Assembly: GCA_900073065.1 (NCBI GenBank)
Contig: FJOG01000028.1
Coordinates: forward strand, 622,188-686,187
Direction of reading: 5' to 3'
Origin: Phialocephala subalpina
Taxonomy: Eukaryota > Ascomycota > Leotiomycetes > Helotiales > Mollisiaceae
Length of the DNA: 64,000 nucleotides
Below, in pieces: positions 25,987 to 38,051 of this stretch (position 1 is its first letter; every line of letters begins with the position of its first letter). Both the position numbers and the translations under genes were made by a program. A model generated the notes under the pieces. That model did not search any database and had not been told where the DNA came from. It saw only the letters and a program-made list of their open reading frames with translations.

Positions 25987-27433
25987 TCACTTTTTTCCCG
26001 CTGCCTTTAACGCAAAAGCCACAGCTGGAACTTCCTCATCTTCCCTCAAGATCGGCGGCTCAGGACCCACGGGCGTGATGCTGAATTGGTTGATCTATTT
26101 CCGTTAGCTTTCCCCTGACTCTCTTCCACAAAGTGAGAACTAACCTGAGTATGACTCTTCGTATAATGATTCTTAATATGCGTCCACTCAGTCGTCTCCC
26201 CAAACGCCGGAACATTCCAATACAAATTCCTCAACCACTTATGCATATACGGATACCCGGACCGTATATCCCTAATATTCGTCTTAAAATGCTGGACATA
26301 GACGACGTCGAATCGGACGATTGTGGTGTAGAGTCTTACGTCTGCTTCTGTGATTTCTTTGCCGAAATAGAAGGGGCCTTCAGTCTCGGAGAGATGCTTC
26401 TCTACTCGATCGAGAGAGGCGAAGAGTGTGATAACGGCCTTTTCGTATGCTTCTTGGGTAGTAGCAAAGCCGGATTTGTAAACGCCATTGTTGATGTCGT
26501 TATAGGTCCAGTCATTGGTGGCTTCGATTTGGGATTGCAGGTCGGAGGGGAAGAGATTCAAATTCTTGTACTTGGGTTCGAGAAGGTCGTCAAACTACAG
26601 AATCATGTCAGCTTGCATTCTTCATCCAACACCAGTCTTACTCCGGGAAAGGGTACAAACCTCAGTATAAAACATCCTAATAATTTCACTACTCTCATTA
26701 CTGACAATCTTCCCCTGCTTCACATCATAAAGCGTCGGCACCGTAAACCGTCCCTTATACTCCGGATCCACCTGGAAATAGATATCCCTCAAATGCTCAT
26801 ACTTCTCATGTCCGGGAACCGGATCTGGGGTAACGTTCACGCCGGGGGCATCGGTGTCAGAGGACTTCGCGAAATGCCATCCCTTTTCTTGCATGTGCCA
26901 GTGGACGGAGGTGAAGGGGATTATGGATTCGAGGCCTTTGAGTTGGCGGACGATGAGGGTTCGGTGGGCCCAGGGGCAGGCGTAGGATACCTGATGGCTT
27001 TGCGTTAGCAGGATATCAGTGAATACTATTCAGCTTCCCAATGCGCTATTCCCAATGCCCCGAGCAATCTAGACACTTGATGCGACCAGAATTCAGAGAG
27101 CAAGGACCGACAATGGAGGGGACAAACATACATATAAATGATACCGTCCAGCCTCAGGAGGAAACTCCCCACCCTTCTTAATCCAATTCCTGAACTGCGA
27201 TTGTCCCCTCTTGAACTCTCCTGACTTGTCGCCGGGTGCGACCCAATTCGTAATCTTTGCTTCTGTCTGTTATCCTCATCAGCTCTGCTCTTCCCCTCAG
27301 GTACCTCCCCAGCCACAGCGGGGTAGCTCCCACTCACCATCTTGCTTTTACTCGTACCGAAACTTTTCTTCGCTGTGATACTTGCAGGTATAGGATTGAA
27401 ATGCGCAACAATCTGCCGGGCGCGAGCGAGCAT
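25987..27433 (-). CDS. ecm4: Glutathionyl-hydroquinone reductase / omega-class GST (Ecm4/Gto type)
   Basis: Five exons, all phase 0: 27433-27338, 27266-27132, 26990-26661, 26594-26145 and 26094-25987, giving 372 aa. The thioredoxin-fold N-domain has the catalytic motif SYACPWAHRT, whose Cys takes glutathione from glutathionyl-quinones. It also has KITNWVAPGDKSGEFKR, RYHLYV and the glutathione-site VSNESSEIIRMFYTEFDD. The all-helical C-domain carries ITEADVRLYTTIVRFD and SGYPYMHKWLRNLYW. The first exon encodes 32 residues (MLARARQIVAHFNPIP...) that contain several Arg/Lys and no acidic residue, which looks like a mitochondrial presequence. The strong GTGAGT donor of intron 1 supports this start. 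An internal Met (MVSGSYPAV) would need a 38-nt intron and is less likely. Confidence 0.88.
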
Positions 27434-28054
27434 TAAATAGTCTGCGGCGTGAAGAGTGTCGTGGAGGAAGGAGAGAGGGGGAAATATTGTGTTGGTGTTG
27501 ATTTGAGGGTGGTTGATAATTTGGCAAGGGTGCTCTGTAATGATGAGGTCAGTGGACGGATGCCCCTGTAAGACCCCGCTGCAGGGCTGCTGACAAGGCC
27601 TGGATGGGGGTCTGCGGGGCGATTACTTAAGCTTTGTCACAGGGCCAGCAGTGGGCCTTGAACTTGCCTTGTGGCTTCACTCAGCATTGTACATAAGTAC
27701 CTTTTCGTCTAGATATCTTCAAAGGTAGAGGATTTACTAGGCAAACAGGGTAATGGGAGCATTGGACGGCTTTGGGGAGGCAGGGCAGATGCTGAGCAGG
27801 ATACAGGAATTGAGTGATTGTCATGAGAACTTCTGCCTGGGAGGGTTCGGAAAGATAGATGAGAATGGGAGACTGACAGGATGAAGAATGTAATGCATTT
27901 CTATTTTTGCTTTGCTACTCATCGCAGTCTCTGAATATGCAGCGTACGTTCTTTCTGTCTAGAGTCCCAGAGCCATAAAAACATTCCCGCCATAATAACA
28001 CCAAGTCGTCCATCCATTCTTCATGTACGCTTATGCAGAGTATCGACCATGTAC
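27434..28054. other. Intergenic: ecm4 promoter and uba1 3' region
   Basis: About 0.6 kb with no long frame, repeat or RNA gene that I can support. Confidence 0.4.
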
Positions 28055-31000
28055 TTAACGCACATTGACAGTGACAAACGGAACCTCGACATCCTCGCCA
28101 GTTTGGTCCTCCACGCATACTTCGAAGATAACGGCCTTCTGATGGTCTGGAATTGGTTTCTTGGAGATGTGCTCGACCAACTCGCTGAGCTTCATTGCGT
28201 ATCTGTCCTTGAGCTTGGCTGGGCCGAAGAAGCTGGCATACAGAAGGCTGACGCCGGAGCTGAGCATGGTGATGTTGAGACCCTTCTTCTCGAAGAAGTC
28301 GATGAGTTCTTGGAGGGTGATATCTTGGATGTCGAAGCGATCCCAGATCTTGTCGATAGCCACATCTCCTTCCTTGCTCTTGTACGTTGACTTCGGGCTG
28401 GCGATGGGTTCCGAGAAGCCAAAGAATGGCAACGCCAAGTTGATGAAGCCGTTCTTGTACTGTTCAATATCATCCTTACCATCGACAACCTTGTAAAACT
28501 CCATAATGACCAAACCGGTCACAAGTGCTGTGGTGGTAGCAATAGCTGGGATAATCTTGCCAGCAATGAACTTCGTCTTGTGTCTATCAGCAAGCTCAAT
28601 CTTATAGTTCTCAGCACGAAGATTGCTTGCTGCTGTGATGAAATCAATGTGGTGGTTGGTATCATCATCCTTCTCGAACTCGACCGGTGTCAACTTGAAG
28701 CCAGCTAGCTCCTTTGGTGCAGGAAGCTTGTCAGCGATCTTCTGCAGCTCCTCACCGTCGTCAAAGCCGGAGGTATTTGCGTTTGGGTCCTGAAATAAGT
28801 TAGAAACTTCCCGCTAGAAGATATGGGTTTACTTACTGGCTCGCTATCATCAGCCTGGATCTTGACAGCTGAGTTAGGTGAGAAGTCAGGAATTATCATG
28901 TTCTCCAAGACTTTCTCAATGAGGGAAGCATCCAGCCCCTTGGTGTTGATGCCATAGTTGAAAGCATGGAGATTAGCACCGGAGACAATAAAGGTCCAGT
29001 GGTATTCGTTCTTTGGGTCGAACTTCAATGGATCTGGAGCACGCTTAGGTCCTGACCAAAAGGGTTGTCCACTTGAAGAGGTGGAATCCTTGGGGAAGTT
29101 GTACAACAGCTGCTGGATAGCATTGTTGTATTGCTTCTCGAATTGCAGTCGCGCCCACTTGATACAGTCCTCGACACTGAGGGGCTTGTCCTCAACCAAG
29201 TAATCCGCAATGGTCTCCAGTGTTGCCTTCTCGTTGCCGCCTTGCTTCAGAGTTGTCTCGATGTAATTTGGCTGGCTCAAATAAAGATTGACGGTCTCGG
29301 CAGGTTTGACGAATGATGACTCGAACAGTTCCCGAGCCCAAGCGATTGTGTGCTCAATCTTGTTTGGGAAACTCCTCAAGGTACACATAGGGAATGATTG
29401 CTCGGGTGGATCTTGAGAACTAGAGTATGACTCCGTCATTCTAGGAATGACGACTTGAGTGTTGCCCTTAGTTCCCAAAGTACCGCTCTCCAGCAATGGC
29501 TTCTGGAAGAATACACAACGGCGATCCACGTAAGTTCGAGCGTCGACGTTGTCCAACGCATTCGTGACACCGTCAAGTTCGGCCCAGAATTGCTCATTGA
29601 AGATGTGTTCGGTATCTGCTCCCACTCGGTCTCGCATGGTCACGATGTGGCCCTTCAAGTCGGGATTCATTGCTTGAACCGCAGCTGCAGCACACTCGCT
29701 CTTTAATTGACCTACATCCTTGGGACGGAACAGGAATTGGCGGTTTAGATTGCTCTTCTCAATGGAATCCATATCGGTCACACTGATCTGGCCATTAGGT
29801 CCAGTAGCAAGACCAATCATAGCCCAGTTCTTCAACATCTCACAACCGATCGCACCAGCACCAACCAAGAATTGTTTGATGTTGGACAGCTTCTCCTGGA
29901 ATTCTCGGCCGAACACAGCAATCTGGCCATCATATCGGGAACCAAGAGGCTTGCACAATTCTTCGGATCTGGGAGAGTTATGAGGCAATGATTCCAGAGA
30001 GTCGAAGTACATCCATTGGTTGATAGGTGTGAACTTTCCAGATACGGCCTTAAGGGTTTCTTGAGCAGCCAGACCACCGAAGAAAGCAGCCATTGGACTC
30101 AAATCACCAGTAGCTTGGTAACTTAGCTCGGCGAGTAGCTTCTCATCGATGTCAACATCAAGCTTCTCTTGCGCAGCAAATGCCTTGGCGGAACCGATAA
30201 CAATAGCAGCATCCTCCTTGTTCTGTGGTCTCGGGAGACGTCCATGTTGCTCAGCAAATGCATGGAGGGCCTGGAATCCGATGTGCAATTGTTGAGGGCG
30301 GTCGAATTTGGCGTAGTCGGAGATCAGGAATTCTGGTTCCTTGAGCGCAAGAGACATGGGCTTGAAGTCGATGAATTTCGGCATCTTGACCTGGGTATAC
30401 ATGCCTCCTCTCTTATATTGTCCGAGTCCTGAGACATCTCCAATCGAGAAGGTGTATGGGCCCTTCACAGTAATCTTTCGGGGTTCTGAGCTGTTCAAGG
30501 CCTCCATTCCCTCCAATTCGGTGAAAGTAACATAGTCTCCATCCTCAAGGCCATGTCTTGTCTCGTCGAGAGCGGACACTAAACCTTCTTCGTCAATGCC
30601 AGCAACAATACCAGCAACTGGGGATTCGCCTGTGGGGTCAATGACGGTGAACTTTTGGCCAAAGTCGCAGAATATGGATCCGAACAAGCCAAATGTGTCC
30701 GCCACCACCAAGTATATGCCCTTCTTGTGCAGGTAGTCGCCGATAATAATTTGGTCTTTGATCGGAGTATTGGTAAGAACGACAACTTGGAATTTGTCGA
30801 ACTGGGAGAGATTTGAGGTTAAGCTGTAGCACAAAACGTCAGTGTTGATTACCAAGCTTGGGGGCAATCTTCCTACCTGCTTGATTCATGGATATTGACA
30901 GGTGTATATTCGTTCAACTCAGCTACTCGAGGTGCCGTAACTGCTGCTCTTGGCTTTCCAACATCTTCGGGATGTAGGAAGAACTGGGAGGAAAGGTCTG

Positions 31001-31360
31001 CGATGGCGGCGGGAGCGGGGTCATAGAGGGTAAGACTCTTGACACCAGCAAGCGCAATATTCTTTGCAATCTCGACACCAAGACCCTTAAGACCAACAAC
31101 GAGAACATTCGATGCACCCATACGCTTCATAGCCTCATGTCCAAGCACGTAGAGCTGTCTGCTGTATAGGGATTCGTCGATCTCGTTATTGCCGACCACC
31201 GACTCGTCCACCTGCATCTTGGTCTCCATGTCGACATCTGCAGAAGCCTGAAGTAAACATCGTCAGTTCCTGTCATTTATATCCTTTGCAGATGCGGGAG
31301 CTTTCAGCTCGAGAGAAGCTCCAAAACGTAGCAGAGGAGGGGTAATCAACGTACCGCCAT
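28055..31360 (-). CDS. uba1: Ubiquitin-activating enzyme E1
   Basis: Four exons: 31360-31355, 31247-30877, 30823-28837 and 28789-28055, giving 1032 aa. The first coding exon is six nt (Met-Ala). The inactive adenylation half starts at [13 protein letters not shown] with [16 protein letters not shown]. The active adenylation half has the ATP loop [15 protein letters not shown], then [17 protein letters not shown] and [18 protein letters not shown]. The catalytic Cys is residue 606 in [19 protein letters not shown]-terminal ubiquitin-fold domain (about 930-1032) ends in VPFVTVNVR. The enzyme adenylates ubiquitin, forms the thioester and passes it to E2 enzymes. It is probably single-copy and essential, as in other fungi. 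SUMO and Nedd8 E1s are split proteins, so the full-length fusion points clearly to Uba1. Confidence 0.97.
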
Positions 31361-33150
31361 GATCTTCTTTCGTGGTTGCGTATCGTCCGCGTGGGACAGT
31401 TTTCGTTTTGCCTTCTGCTCACCCTCTCTCTGTGGTAATACCTGGGATGGAATTGTGACGTTTGATTCGCGTCCCAAGTAAAGTTGTTTCTTTGGGTCCT
31501 AACGATTCCGCCAGGCCCTTAGATTCGCGGGGGTTGTTTAGCTCTGGGTAGCTGCGGGAGGCTTCTACTGTTGATCTAGGTGTAGAGATCGAAGATGACT
31601 TGCGTTCGGAGTTGTAGAGAACGAGGTTTGAGGGTGTAAGTGTTCAGCTTTTAGTTGTGAGAAGGCGAGCAGGCAACTGGTTCTCAGAGCCTCATGCGAG
31701 AGCAGTCGAAACGACTGGAACCCATGAAATCATCAGATCACGTGAGAGGTCTTGGAACATGGATTTGAAATCATATTAAAGGCGATCTTTTGATCATGTA
31801 AAGATTAGTTTCGGTATCTCACACGGGCTTTGAAGCCTGCATGTTCTCCTGAAATCCTATAGGGATCACTGTCCACCACCCTCCAAATAGTTGGCCCGTG
31901 TTCGAGAAGCGTGATGGGACACCAGGACGGCTAATATTCGGGGCTTCGAACCCCGCCAATACTCGAGCTGATTACCCCTCTCCTGATGTTGTGACTTGAC
32001 CTGCAAATTTAAAAGATCAGAATATAAGTCAGTTTTGCCTTTGCTGAAGGAAAAAAGAACAGAAGGCTGTGAGGCACAAAAACAAATGGCATAAGAGGCC
32101 CTATGTAGGCTAAAGCTTTATGGTCGAGTAAGTTATGAGATAAAGCTATTCGAGCACATTAATTATCTTCAAAATTCTATACATATATCTCGTTAAATAC
32201 TTTAGTAGTTGTGGGTCCTATTTCTTTCTTTCAGGAATTGTTGAGACCTGCATCGATTCTGAATCCTGATATCAAGTATATCAGATCCAAAAGCTCTGCG
32301 TCCCAGCTGTCCAACCGTCACCATCTACCCGAGTGAACATCCTGTCTCTTACCACACTTAGATGCATGTCGCTAAACTATCACACTCTCTTATCCTTTTC
32401 AATCTCTCTTTCCTACTCACCCCCTGTTTTCTCGAGCTTGACGTCTGCATGCTTGAGGTTTTGGGAGTCTGGAGTTGGCACGTCGCTGCTTGTGCGTCCT
32501 GTTGAATTGTGAGCAGTGCTGATGAAGATATAAATTTCGGTTGGATTAAAAGCTAAATCCTGACAAAGAAGAGAAATTGTTGTAAATTGCAAGCGTTCTC
32601 CAATAACTCGACCACCAGACTGGTAACCTCCCGGTTGTAAACCGGTACAGCAAGTAATTAATAAGATCTGTAATGTAACAATTCTAACTTTATTAGCTTA
32701 ACCAATCGACAGTAAATGCGGTAAGTTCGCCAATTCCAAAAGTCGACGAATTAAAGCCGGTCATGGTGCAACCCTCTGCGATCATTAATCCATTAACGAT
32801 CGGACGAAGTACATCTCGCATACGCAGAACCCCGCCGGATCCAACTTCCAATCGTGGGCCGCGGAAATGCGTTCATAGGTGAAGAACACCCGATATCCGA
32901 TATGCGGGAATAAGGATCGCGCAGCACTGCAGATAGTGATCCTTGTCACAGCTGTAACAAAAAAAATTGCATATGGAAGTATTTCGAGAAACAAGTCCGC
33001 AAATTCTGTCCAGCCTTGCTTGCATTGTAGTTTCTACCGGTAGCAAAATGAACCCTATTTTCCGCCCATGTGGTCCCTGACCTAAGAAAGTCTAAGAGGA
33101 AAGAATGAGAATAAACCCGAGCTGAAGTACATCGCTAGTTGGCGGATCGT
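31361..33150. other. Intergenic, AT-rich in part, about 1.8 kb
   Basis: This lies between the uba1 start and the fpr1 stop (both minus strand). The right half, roughly 32000-32750, is visibly AT-rich. A perfect small hairpin is annotated separately within it. No credible ORF was found; the minus frame at 32785-32994 is short and featureless. Confidence 0.45.
31941..31957. repeat. Small perfect GC-rich hairpin
   Basis: Five-bp arms CGGGG/CCCCG enclose a CTTCGAA loop. The minus-strand reading resembles a tRNA T-arm with a B-box-like GGTTCGA, but no matching acceptor strand was found. Treated only as an inverted repeat. Confidence 0.4.
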
Positions 33151-34070
33151 CTAATTGATCTTCTGGAGTTCGACGTCGCTGCAAGAAGAGAAGTGTTAGT
33201 GGTTGGTACCAGCGGGAAGGAAAAGCCGCACGCGGGTAGTACGTACAAAATAAGGTCTGCGTGGGCTGGAATGTGACCGGGGAAGCCGCTGTGCATAGAT
33301 GTTAGTCCTGCATACTGTACTCGGCATAGAACTTGAGACGTGGGACGTGGGGTGTGGTGTTGATATGGACAATTGGCTTGCGTTAACATTCGTACATGTT
33401 GTGATTGTTGTCCTTGTACAGCATATCGTATGAAGAAATTCGGAGGTCTTACCGGGCGCCATATGCGTAGTCACTGCAGAGATCGGATTAGCATTGCTTT
33501 GATGGAATTGAGGCCTGGATTCAATTACCTGGTGATGTCAAGAGTAGCCTTCTCGCCGAGCTTCATGGTAACAACTCCCTCATCCCAACCTATTGTAGAC
33601 CTATCAACATCCTGGCCCAAGAAGTATGCAAGCTGCACAGAGGGGGGAAATCACCTTTGATGACTCTGCCAACACCAATGGGGGTCTGGAAAGCACCACG
33701 GCCGACGGAGGAATCGAATCTGAGAAGAGACGAGTTAGCTTCTGGTAGCATGAAGGGGTGATGAAGCTCGAGAGGGGTTGGCAGAGGTGGTGCCAGCTCA
33801 ATGGAGCATGTGAAAGCAAACGTACTTGTCGCCCTTGTTGTCAGGCTTGGAGGTGTCCTTGAGGTAGCCAGTGTACTCGATGGTGACATTGTCTCCGTTC
33901 CTTGGGCTGGGGCCATTGCCTTCCTTGAGCACGGTCTTAGTGACGGCCATGATTGCTGCTGATTGTGAGAAATTGCGGATGGGTGATGAACGATGTGAGA
34001 GTGTTGCTGAGAGTCGCGAAGAGAATTGGCGTTGTGCTTGTCGTTGGGCAATTGCAAAGGAAGGAAGCAT
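33151..34070 (-). CDS. fpr1: FK506-binding protein (FKBP12), peptidyl-prolyl isomerase, with optional mitochondrial leader
   Basis: Six exons; for the short form 33950-33826, 33719-33655, 33589-33529, 33473-33453 (21 nt), 33288-33247 and 33178-33151, giving 113 aa. The core has the FKBP landmarks: [77 protein letters not shown]. It catalyses cis-trans isomerisation of Xaa-Pro bonds and is the FK506/rapamycin target. The first exon stays open upstream to an in-frame ATG at 34070, adding 40 residues (MLPSFAIAQRQAQRQFSSRL...). This extension has many Arg/Ser, no acidic residue and an RNF-SQS site that suits mitochondrial processing. The short start (MAVTKTVL) is the normal cytosolic FKBP12; the long start could give a 153-aa mitochondrial form. 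Confidence 0.92.
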
Positions 34071-34467
34071 GGGGAAAGAAACTGCTCCAGGAGCGGAAGC
34101 AGCGACGTTCTTGTACTTTTTGGATGATGTCGAATCGAAAGGAACTTTCGTTTGGTACCACTGGATGGACTAACTTACGACCCTCTCGCCTTACGACACA
34201 AATAAACATCCACCGGAATCACCCCGCTGCGTGGTCTGCACTTTGTTCGTCCCAAAGGGGCTTAATGGCAAGTTTTAACGTTAATGGTGGGGCTTTTGGG
34301 CATCACCATCACCCTCCCTTCTCTCCTCATAGGCGCTCCTCTTGGCAGGTCCTTGTTCTGTAAGGTTACGGTACTCGAACTCCTTGTCTCCATCAATACT
34401 ACCGGCGGCCGTCGGCGAGCTACTTTACAGTATACCGTCTGCGAGGGCTATAGCGAGGCATCGCATA

Positions 34468-34494
34468 GCATGGCATGGCATGGCATGGCATGGC
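34468..34494. repeat. GCATG pentanucleotide tandem repeat
   Basis: Five uninterrupted copies of GCATG plus a partial unit. Confidence 0.8.
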
Positions 34495-37400
34495 TCAGGA
34501 TCACCACGGGACCGAACCAAGAACTGCTGAGAAAGGCTCTTCCACGCGGTGTGGCTGCCACATAATTTACTGTACTTTGTACTACTACGTCAGGGATGTT
34601 CCCGATCGCCTCAGGGTCAGGGTCTGGTATCCGATCAACTCTTCAGAGCGGCTGCCTGCTTTGTCCGATAGCCAAATCATACTTCCAGCCTGCATGGGCA
34701 CCCTGGGCGCCATTCCTCCCTTGCTTCCCTCACCACAGTCGCCTCTGCCGCCAAAAAGGATCCCGAGCACAGTACTTCCTTTTGGCCCGTGGCTCGCTGC
34801 CAGAAGGAAATCCCGACTTTCACCGCTTTCATCGAGAAGCTGCAAAGACCTGTTGGTCGTCATGTCTGTCTCGACTCCATAGACCCCAAAGGCTGGACAG
34901 CTGCTGCACCAATGCCGATGGTGGCGTACCGCTCCACGGTTCAGATCGGCCATTCGGTCGGCTGGCTTTCCACGCAAGCCACCGCCGCATCCCTGGACAA
35001 TTACGAGTGACGGTGCGAGTTTCGCCTTGTACATATCGGCTGCATTGCTGTACCTGAAGCACACCAATTCGATGTCACAACCCACCGACTCTTCTTCAAT
35101 TTGCTCCACCAGTCGGCTCGCAGAGAAGAGTCCTCTGTGTGACATGCTCCGCCGGGAGACCGATTGTCGAATGACAAAATCCAACTCCTCGCGGTTTCCG
35201 CGCGCCTGCCGTCTGGTCCTATCATCCAGGACATGCAAATATCCGCATATCAATCACAACTCTTCATCCTCTGAGACGGGCATGAGATTCGTAGATTGAT
35301 TGCTTGGGACTTGACGTCTGGAGACGGCCCTCCCGCATGTTCCGCAAAAAGAAAAGGGGAACTAGATTGTATCTTGGCGAGAGAGGATACATACCTACCA
35401 TATTGAGGACACTATCTGATGCGAAGTACTTAGCATTCCCACGTATACCCCACGATCGATCTGCAGTGCTAGACAATCCACCAACCGTTACGGCCGCCGC
35501 ATATTAAAACTTATCGCCATGTCAAACCAATATTAGACAGCCTCTGCCTCCGTGGCTCTTTTCTCGTTTGGATATTAAGGCGAAGTATAGACGGCGTTGA
35601 GGATGCGAGAACAATCTTGCATGCTATGCCTAGTTCCTCTCACGCCATCCATCGTCTAAGGAAGTGACCGATCTTGCGGCCCAAATGACGACGCAGCACC
35701 AGGTATTGCATAGGGAATCCTCACACATGAAGTGGCGAGAGGGGTCGTCTGTAACACTTGCCAAGCAGGTGCCGAGGGAGCTTCCAATTCCTTTGTTATC
35801 GGACCGTAATGCTTTTGTTGCCATCCATTTGCCCGTACCTTGTTTCATTATCCATGTTTAAGTCCTTTTTTGCCTCTCCTGTGCTGTCAAAGCACATGGG
35901 CTCAAATTTGAGGCTCGCGGCTCTTCGAAGCGGGGTAAATGCCACTCACGTTCAAGTACGGTCACGTGAGTCGTCGGCATTCTGTTTTGAGAAAGGGGTG
36001 CATATTGGGTGTTTCGTTGTGTTCAGGAACCTTTAATTCGAGAGGCAGAGTTGCCTTTGGAATAAGCTTCCGCGTATCCCGGCTTCTTCCGAGCCTGGTA
36101 CTATAACCTCTTGCTTGTGAACCTCATATCACCTCAGAGAAGAACGATAACTTTTTCGCATGTCAACACACGTTTCGAAGGCCTATGATTATCTCGCAAA
36201 GATACAAGCCCTGAATTCAGTTCTACGGCCGTCTCATCCGAGCCGTGAATGAGTTCCTTCAAATGATCCTTTCGAGGGTAACCCAGGGACCGTTTCGAAA
36301 CACACAAGCCTCGAACCATATCGATACCTTATATCGTATAGATATTGCTCGGGCTAAGTCAATAATATGGTTTGCGGAAGGATGGCGGGAGCCCGGAAGA
36401 TTAACGCGGCAGCCGTATGGCTTGGGTTCGCATGATAGCACACATATTTTATGCCCGACGACTAAATTTTCACACCCCCTTTACTTTTCCGTGGCACGGA
36501 TCGTACCGAAAGTACGTGATGAAGATTTCAAAATGTACTTGCGAAGCTCTGCCCATGCATCGTTGATCACAGCACATTACTCTCTGGGTGAAAGGCTCGG
36601 GCTCGCCCTTCCCGCCTCAAATTTTGGCAACTCACATTTACCCAAGTCCAATGAGTCTTCTTATGTGTGCCTTGAACACGAAGCCCCCTATGTCTAACTA
36701 AGGTTTTTTCCCCAGTGCCATCGAGCCAAAATCTACGGCAGTTTCTGCAGGACCGCCTCAACAAAATTTTCAATACAGGTTTCCAGGCACACCTTTGATC
36801 AAAGATCCTCGACTTGCCTCCTCAACGATCTTGTGTGACGCGCCACAACATGGGATAGTCCTCTACTCATAACACAACATTTTCTGCTTTGCATGTGCCA
36901 TAATTGCGTTGTCACACGCATCACCTCAAGCAACCTTCTCGGTTATGAACAATTCATCCAGCTCGACCTTGGCCCCGCCAGTCAAACAGTGGAGATACAT
37001 GCGGAGATCCTCAATTCAGACACTTATACATATGCTTTGTAGAAACTACAAGCATCAGAGTCTCCACTAGTTTAGTATCAGAATTAACGTGATTGTCTGG
37101 CAACCTTCAGATATATTGTGTGGTACGTTACCAAGTCGGCCATTATTGTTATTTCCATTCTCCAAACGGTGGTTCGGGACGAGGAACTTGAACTGGTTTA
37201 GCCCCACTTCTCCAGAGCCGTTACAGGTTCATCGGGCCGTAACCGGCCATTGATCTCCCCGAGTTGAGCTAGGGGGATCGGAGGATGGCAATGACTCCGC
37301 TGGGCCCAGGCTGTCGATCCTCGATGTTGTGATTGAGGGTTGAAGGCCCCCCTCGAGGTGTTTGAGACATCTCCATTACAGCTTAGGAAGGCCTCGCAAG

Positions 37401-37523
37401 GTAGGCACGCAGCAGTTCCACCACCAGCGATTTCATGAACCTATTCTTTTGCTAGAGCCTCCGTTCCGCTCTCTCTACTTCATTTCTCGTCTTCGAGTCT
37501 ACACTTGTCACCTCTTCGAGCCA

Positions 37524-38051
37524 NNNNNNNNNNNNNNNNNNNNNNNNNNNNNNNNNNNNNNNNNNNNNNNNNNNNNNNNNNNNNNNNNNNNNNNNNNNNN
37601 NNNNNNNNNNNNNNNNNNNNNNNNNNNNNNNNNNNNNNNNNNNNNNNNNNNNNNNNNNNNNNNNNNNNNNNNNNNNNNNNNNNNNNNNNNNNNNNNNNNN
37701 NNNNNNNNNNNNNNNNNNNNNNNNNNNNNNNNNNNNNNNNNNNNNNNNNNNNNNNNNNNNNNNNNNNNNNNNNNNNNNNNNNNNNNNNNNNNNNNNNNNN
37801 NNNNNNNNNNNNNNNNNNNNNNNNNNNNNNNNNNNNNNNNNNNNNNNNNNNNNNNNNNNNNNNNNNNNNNNNNNNNNNNNNNNNNNNNNNNNNNNNNNNN
37901 NNNNNNNNNNNNNNNNNNNNNNNNNNNNNNNNNNNNNNNNNNNNNNNNNNNNNNNNNNNNNNNNNNNNNNNNNNNNNNNNNNNNNNNNNNNNNNNNNNNN
38001 NNNNNNNNNNNNNNNNNNNNNNNNNNNNNNNNNNNNNNNNNNNNNNNNNNN
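37524..38051. other. Assembly gap (528 N)
   Basis: Run of unknown bases. Frames that cross it are artefacts. Confidence 0.99.

Noticed and set aside
27267..27372. Ecm4-type protein starting at MVSGSYPAV
   Set aside because: It would need a 38-nt intron with a weaker GTACCT donor, whereas the upstream start uses a consensus GTGAGT donor and a normal 71-nt intron.
31930..31975. Possible second tRNA: hairpin with GGTTCGA on the minus strand
   Set aside because: The T-arm-like stem pairs, but no acceptor strand, D-arm or terminator is found nearby.
34585..35253. 222-codon minus-strand open frame in the gene-poor region
   Set aside because: No recognisable domain, overlaps several open frames on the other strand, no splice partner and Arg/Ser/Gly composition typical of a chance frame.
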